Shown in pieces: positions 61,089 to 64,000 of a stretch of DNA of 64,000 nucleotides. Below the pieces are notes generated by a model. It did not search any database and had not been told where the DNA came from. It was given only the letters and a program-made list of their open reading frames with translations. Position numbers and translations under genes: made by a program. This DNA is from Aureococcus anophagefferens (lineage: Eukaryota; Sar; Pelagophyceae; Pelagomonadales; Pelagomonadaceae), in assembly GCF_000186865.1 (NCBI RefSeq), contig NW_008705585.1, positions 16,195 through 80,194 on the forward strand. Reading direction: 5' to 3'. How positions within the stretch are numbered: position 1 is the first letter of the stretch; each line of letters begins with the position of its first letter.

Positions 61089-63078
61089 ATGGCGGAACCG
61101 CAGCCCGAGGCGCCGCCGTCGCCGCGGCCGAACATCAAGGGCGAGTACAAAACGCCCGCCGCGCCCAAGCCGGCGACCTGCGACCTCCACGACGTCGCCA
61201 AAGACGCCACCCCGCCGCCGCAGAAGAGCGCGCTCCTGCTCATGGTCGTCGTGCCCGCCGTCGTCGCCCTCTACGCCTGCCTCGTCGCCGCGGGCCGGGC
61301 GTCGACGGCCGTGCTCGCCGTGCCGGCCGCGCTGGCGCTCCGCGCGCTCGTCGACAAGCGCGATCGCGCGGCGTGGGACGACGCGGCCGTCGCGTTCTGG
61401 GCCGGCCGGGCGGCGGCGGCGTCCGGCGTGTCCATGGCCGGCGCCGGCGCCGCGCCCCTCGCCGTGTCCGTCGCCGCGGCGCCGCTCCTGGGCGCCGTCG
61501 CGGCGTTCCTCGCGCGGTCGGCCTTCGACCACGCGGCCGCGGCCGAGACGACGACGACCTACCGGTCGACGCGCGTGGACCGCGTCGCCCCGCGCGCGCT
61601 GGCGACCATGGCCGCGAAGCGCGAGCTGCTGGCGGCCCTGGCCTTCGGCGGCCTCTTCCGCGACGGCTTGTACGCCGCGGTCGCGATGGTCGCGCTGCCC
61701 GCGGCCGCGGAGGCCTTCGCGTGGCTCAGCCGCTTCGTCGCCGTGCGGCGCGCCGTCGCCGAGCAGCGGTGGGCCGCGGCGCACCACACGAAGAAGAGCG
61801 AGGCGCTGCGCCTGAAGACCTACCCGCCGGCCTACCCGAACGGCTGGGTCCCGCGTGGAAATCAACCGCCGGTTCGGGACGTCCCGACCAAACTTTGAAA
61901 TTCTCCGGCTCGGCCACATCGAAGTCGATGCGGCTGATTTTTGGACGGATCGATCGCTCTCGTCGAGTCCTCGAAGCGACGCCGAAGCGTCTGGTCCAAA
62001 CCGTTCGATGACGCGCACGTTGAAGTCGGGTGGAAGATTCGAGTTCCTCGCAGGCTGGTTCGTGCTGGCGTCGTCCGACGAGCTCGTCGCGGGCGCGCCG
62101 CCCGTCGCCGTCGAGGCTTTGGGGCGCGAGTACGTGCTCTGGCGCGGCGCGACGACGGGGCTCGTGGGCTGCCTCGACGCCTACTGCCCCCACATGGGCG
62201 CGCACCTCGGCGTCGGGGGGAAAGTCGTCGGCGACTGCGCGCAGTGCCCCATGCACCTCTGGACCTTCGCGGGCGACGGCACGTGCACGGACGTGCCCTA
62301 CACGTCGAAGAAGATCCCCGCGGCGGCCCACGGCGCGCCCCACGCCGTCCACGAGTGGTACGGCAACGTCTTCGTCTGGTTCCACGCGGACGGCGCGCCG
62401 CCGAGCTACGAGCTCCCGAAGCTGCGCATGCTCAGCGCGGACGAGCGGCGGCCCGTGCGCTACTGCGGCTCCATGGCCGTCGACGTCGACATGCACATCG
62501 CCGAGTTCGCGGAGAATTCCGCGGACTTCGCGCACTTCCAGCCCCTCCACGGCGACATGGTCGTGCCGTGGTTCGGCGGCTCGATCCCGCTCGTGACGGT
62601 GAAGCACGTGCCCGGCTGGAGCTGCGGCAGCGGCGACGGCGACGACGATGGGAAGCAGTGCGCCTGGTTCCTGGACCACGCGTCGCTGAAGTTCAACGGC
62701 GCGGACGTCAAGGGGTCGGACGCGGACGCGACGATCACGTTCGTCGGGCCCGCGTCGGCGGTCTTCTTCACCTTCGAGACGCCCATCGGCGGCATCACGC
62801 TCTTCCACTGCCACACGCCCCTGAGCCCGCTCAAGCAGAAGATCCACTTCTCCTGGTACGCGGACCTGACGATGCCGTCGGCCTTGGTCTGGTACGTCGT
62901 CGGCAACTGGATCGCCCAGTGGCAGGCCGACGTCTTCGTCTGGTCCAACAAGCGCTTCCGCGACAAGGCCGTCCTCGTCCAGGGCGACGGGCCGCTGCCG
63001 AAGCTGCGCAAGTGGTTCCGCCAGTTCTACTCCGAGGGGTCCGAGGCCGCCGCGAACAAGGACAGCCTCGACTGGTAG
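61089..63078 (+). CDS. Rieske-type sterol 7-desaturase (DAF-36/Neverland-like), two exons
   Basis: Exons 61089-61842 and 62054-63078 give 592 residues from ATG 61089. The family introduces the C7-C8 double bond of cholesterol-type sterols, using a Rieske [2Fe-2S] cluster and a mononuclear iron. The Rieske ligands are CPHMGAHLG and CAQCPMHLW (CxH...CxxH). The iron site is ENSADFAHFQPLH (N..D..H....H). The conserved entry YPNGWF is rebuilt by splicing. The N-terminal 240 residues hold several hydrophobic segments (LLLMVVVPAVVALYACLVAA; TAVLAVPAALALRALV; APLAVSVAAAPLLGAVAAFL), so the enzyme is a membrane protein, probably in the ER. The N-terminal membrane region is longer than I expect for the family. 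It may also act on other Rieske oxygenase substrates. Confidence 0.85.
61843..62053 (+). mobile_element. introner, family B, 211-nt GC-AG intron
   Basis: The TSDs are GCTGGGTC (61843-61850) and GCTGGTTC (62054-62061), 7 of 8 matching. The left end is CCGCGTGGAAATCAACC; the right end TTCGAGTTCCTCGCAG has diverged. The core CGGCTGATTTTTGGACGGAT is in sense orientation. The TSD donor restores the conserved YPNGWF. Confidence 0.9.
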
Positions 63079-63326
63079 GAAGCGAGCGCGCGAAGCACCC
63101 ACGCGCCCGTCGCTTTGTAACCTCCACCCCGCAGCAAACTGGGCGCGCGGCTCGACGCTCGGCGCTCGCTGTTTTGAGTTCAACGACACGACGAGCACTG
63201 CACTTGACGAGATCTTGACGCGCGGCTCTGTCTCGAGGTGGGGCCACTGTGGGGCCTGGCCTTCGCGCGCGCGACCCCGCAGCGCGGCGCGCGCGGATCT
63301 TCGCGCGCTACACGCGTGTCTGAACG

Positions 63327-64000
63327 ATGAATGAAATCCCGAGCGACTTCCGCAGTGTGGGCGAGCGCACGGTCTCTCGCTTGGAAGAACTAAATCGGCA
63401 AATCATCGATGCTTATGACGATCAGCTTACGCGCGGCTATTCCGGGCCCGCTAACGAGCTGCGATGCTTGTGGACTGGCGAGATTGAGACCGGCTTCGGC
63501 GAAGCGGAACCATTCGAAACGGAGTTCTGGGCGGCGCACGACCAGATGAACCGATCGTATCTAGACGACGACCTCGACGATGGCGCGCTGAAGGAAATGG
63601 CGGAGCGCCTCACGGAATTGATCGATGGCTATGTGAAAGCGCTCCGGCCGCGGGGTAGCCAAATCTACATGCTGTATTTGGGGACCGGCTTCTACCTGCT
63701 TGGGAAAATCCGCACGAATCTGCGGGAGTACGACGCCGTGATCGAAGACGCGACCGCATCGTACCTTCTGCTCAGTGGGCTTCTCGGAGGCGGCGTACCT
63801 TTGGATGCGATGCTGTTTCTCAAGGGCTTCGCCGAGTTCGCGCGGGGAAATCTGGAGGCTGCTAAAGAGGATCTCCGAGCGTGCTGCGCCCACAAGCGGG
63901 AGCGCGGCGTGGACCTCTTCGAATCGGACGCGGTGCGCTACCTCCTCGGCGTGATGGCGCGGCTCAAGGACGGGACGCCGCGGCCGCATTACACGGACCG
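63327..64000 (+). CDS. unrecognised protein, lower GC, 3' partial at the window edge
   Basis: The ATG at 63327 opens a frame that runs uninterrupted to the last base (224 codons). It begins MNEIPSDFRSVGERTVSRLE. The composition is well balanced and helical (LEELNRQIIDAYDDQLTRGY; FLKGFAEFARGNLEAAKEDL; CCAHKRERGVDLF). The second part has a tetratricopeptide-like rhythm, but I cannot name a family. The DNA is visibly less GC-rich than the Rieske gene next to it, like the DUF4116 gene at 28.4 kb. The minus-strand frames here are shadows. Confidence 0.6.
   Translation, partial: MNEIPSDFRSVGERTVSRLEELNRQIIDAYDDQLTRGYSGPANELRCLWTGEIETGFGEAEPFETEFWAAHDQMNRSYLDDDLDDGALKEMAERLTELIDGYVKALRPRGSQIYMLYLGTGFYLLGKIRTNLREYDAVIEDATASYLLLSGLLGGGVPLDAMLFLKGFAEFARGNLEAAKEDLRACCAHKRERGVDLFESDAVRYLLGVMARLKDGTPRPHYTD

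Noticed and set aside
1..64000. CRISPR arrays, rRNA, tRNA or bacterial operon signals
   Set aside because: None seen. The genes are single transcription units with introns, as in a eukaryotic nucleus; the repeats are introners or codon repeats. I could not run a tRNA scan.

Overview
This window looks like nuclear DNA of a photosynthetic stramenopile. The best guess is a pelagophyte close to Aureococcus anophagefferens. That rests on GC content of roughly 70% by eye, tightly packed genes with short intergenic gaps, a chlorophyll synthase with a plastid-type leader, a fused glutamine-dependent carbamoyl-phosphate synthase, and above all many near-identical short elements that sit inside coding regions as introns. 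Introner elements that behave as non-autonomous DNA transposons are established for Micromonas and Aureococcus. The species call is an inference.

Layout: a 5'-truncated JmjC/cupin oxygenase gene (2-1198); a DUF218-like gene (minus); a purple acid phosphatase; a Tic22-like plastid protein (minus); a golgin-like coiled-coil protein; a zinc-finger/Sel1 protein (minus); a Cache-domain multi-pass receptor (8.1-11.4 kb); chlorophyll synthase (11.6-12.9 kb); a membrane-anchored tyrosinase (minus); an assembly gap with the tail of a tail-anchored gene (15.4-16.0 kb); and 1.7 kb of gene-poor DNA. Then come an anoctamin-like scramblase/channel with a C2 domain (17.7-21.2 kb); a 6.8-kb SMCHD1-like GHKL-ATPase/SMC-hinge gene (minus); a lower-GC DUF4116 gene; a multi-pass membrane protein; an IQ-motif protein; an HMG/PHD/PhyH-dioxygenase fusion (minus); two unrecognised proteins; a rhodanese without its catalytic cysteine (minus); a small membrane protein; and carbamoyl-phosphate synthase (minus, 43.3-47.8 kb). 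Last come an SGNH-hydrolase/TM/SH3 protein (48.8-51.8 kb); a ZNHIT3-like zinc finger (minus); 1.3 kb of gene-poor DNA with a decayed VCBS repeat; a Cys-rich membrane protein; a GH3-family protein (minus); a glycosyltransferase-like gene with four introners (57-59.8 kb); a U-box E3 ligase (minus, with a gap); a Rieske sterol desaturase; and a 3'-truncated gene at the right edge.

The unifying feature is the introner system. I count 18 copies in three families: A about 192 bp, B about 203 bp, C about 80 bp. A further solo element and one short candidate follow the same rule. Each is flanked by an 8-bp target-site duplication (TSD) that begins GT or GC, and each ends in the AG acceptor. Joining the base before the first TSD copy to the first base of the second restores an uninterrupted reading frame in every case I worked through. 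Families A and B share an internal core and both occur in either orientation. About half of the inferred donors are GC, which is far above the usual rate.

Four genes need a one-base correction (golgin-like, tyrosinase, anoctamin, multi-pass membrane protein). At least two of these lie in G runs, so I treat them as likely assembly errors. All exon models come from sequence only; no transcript or database evidence was available.
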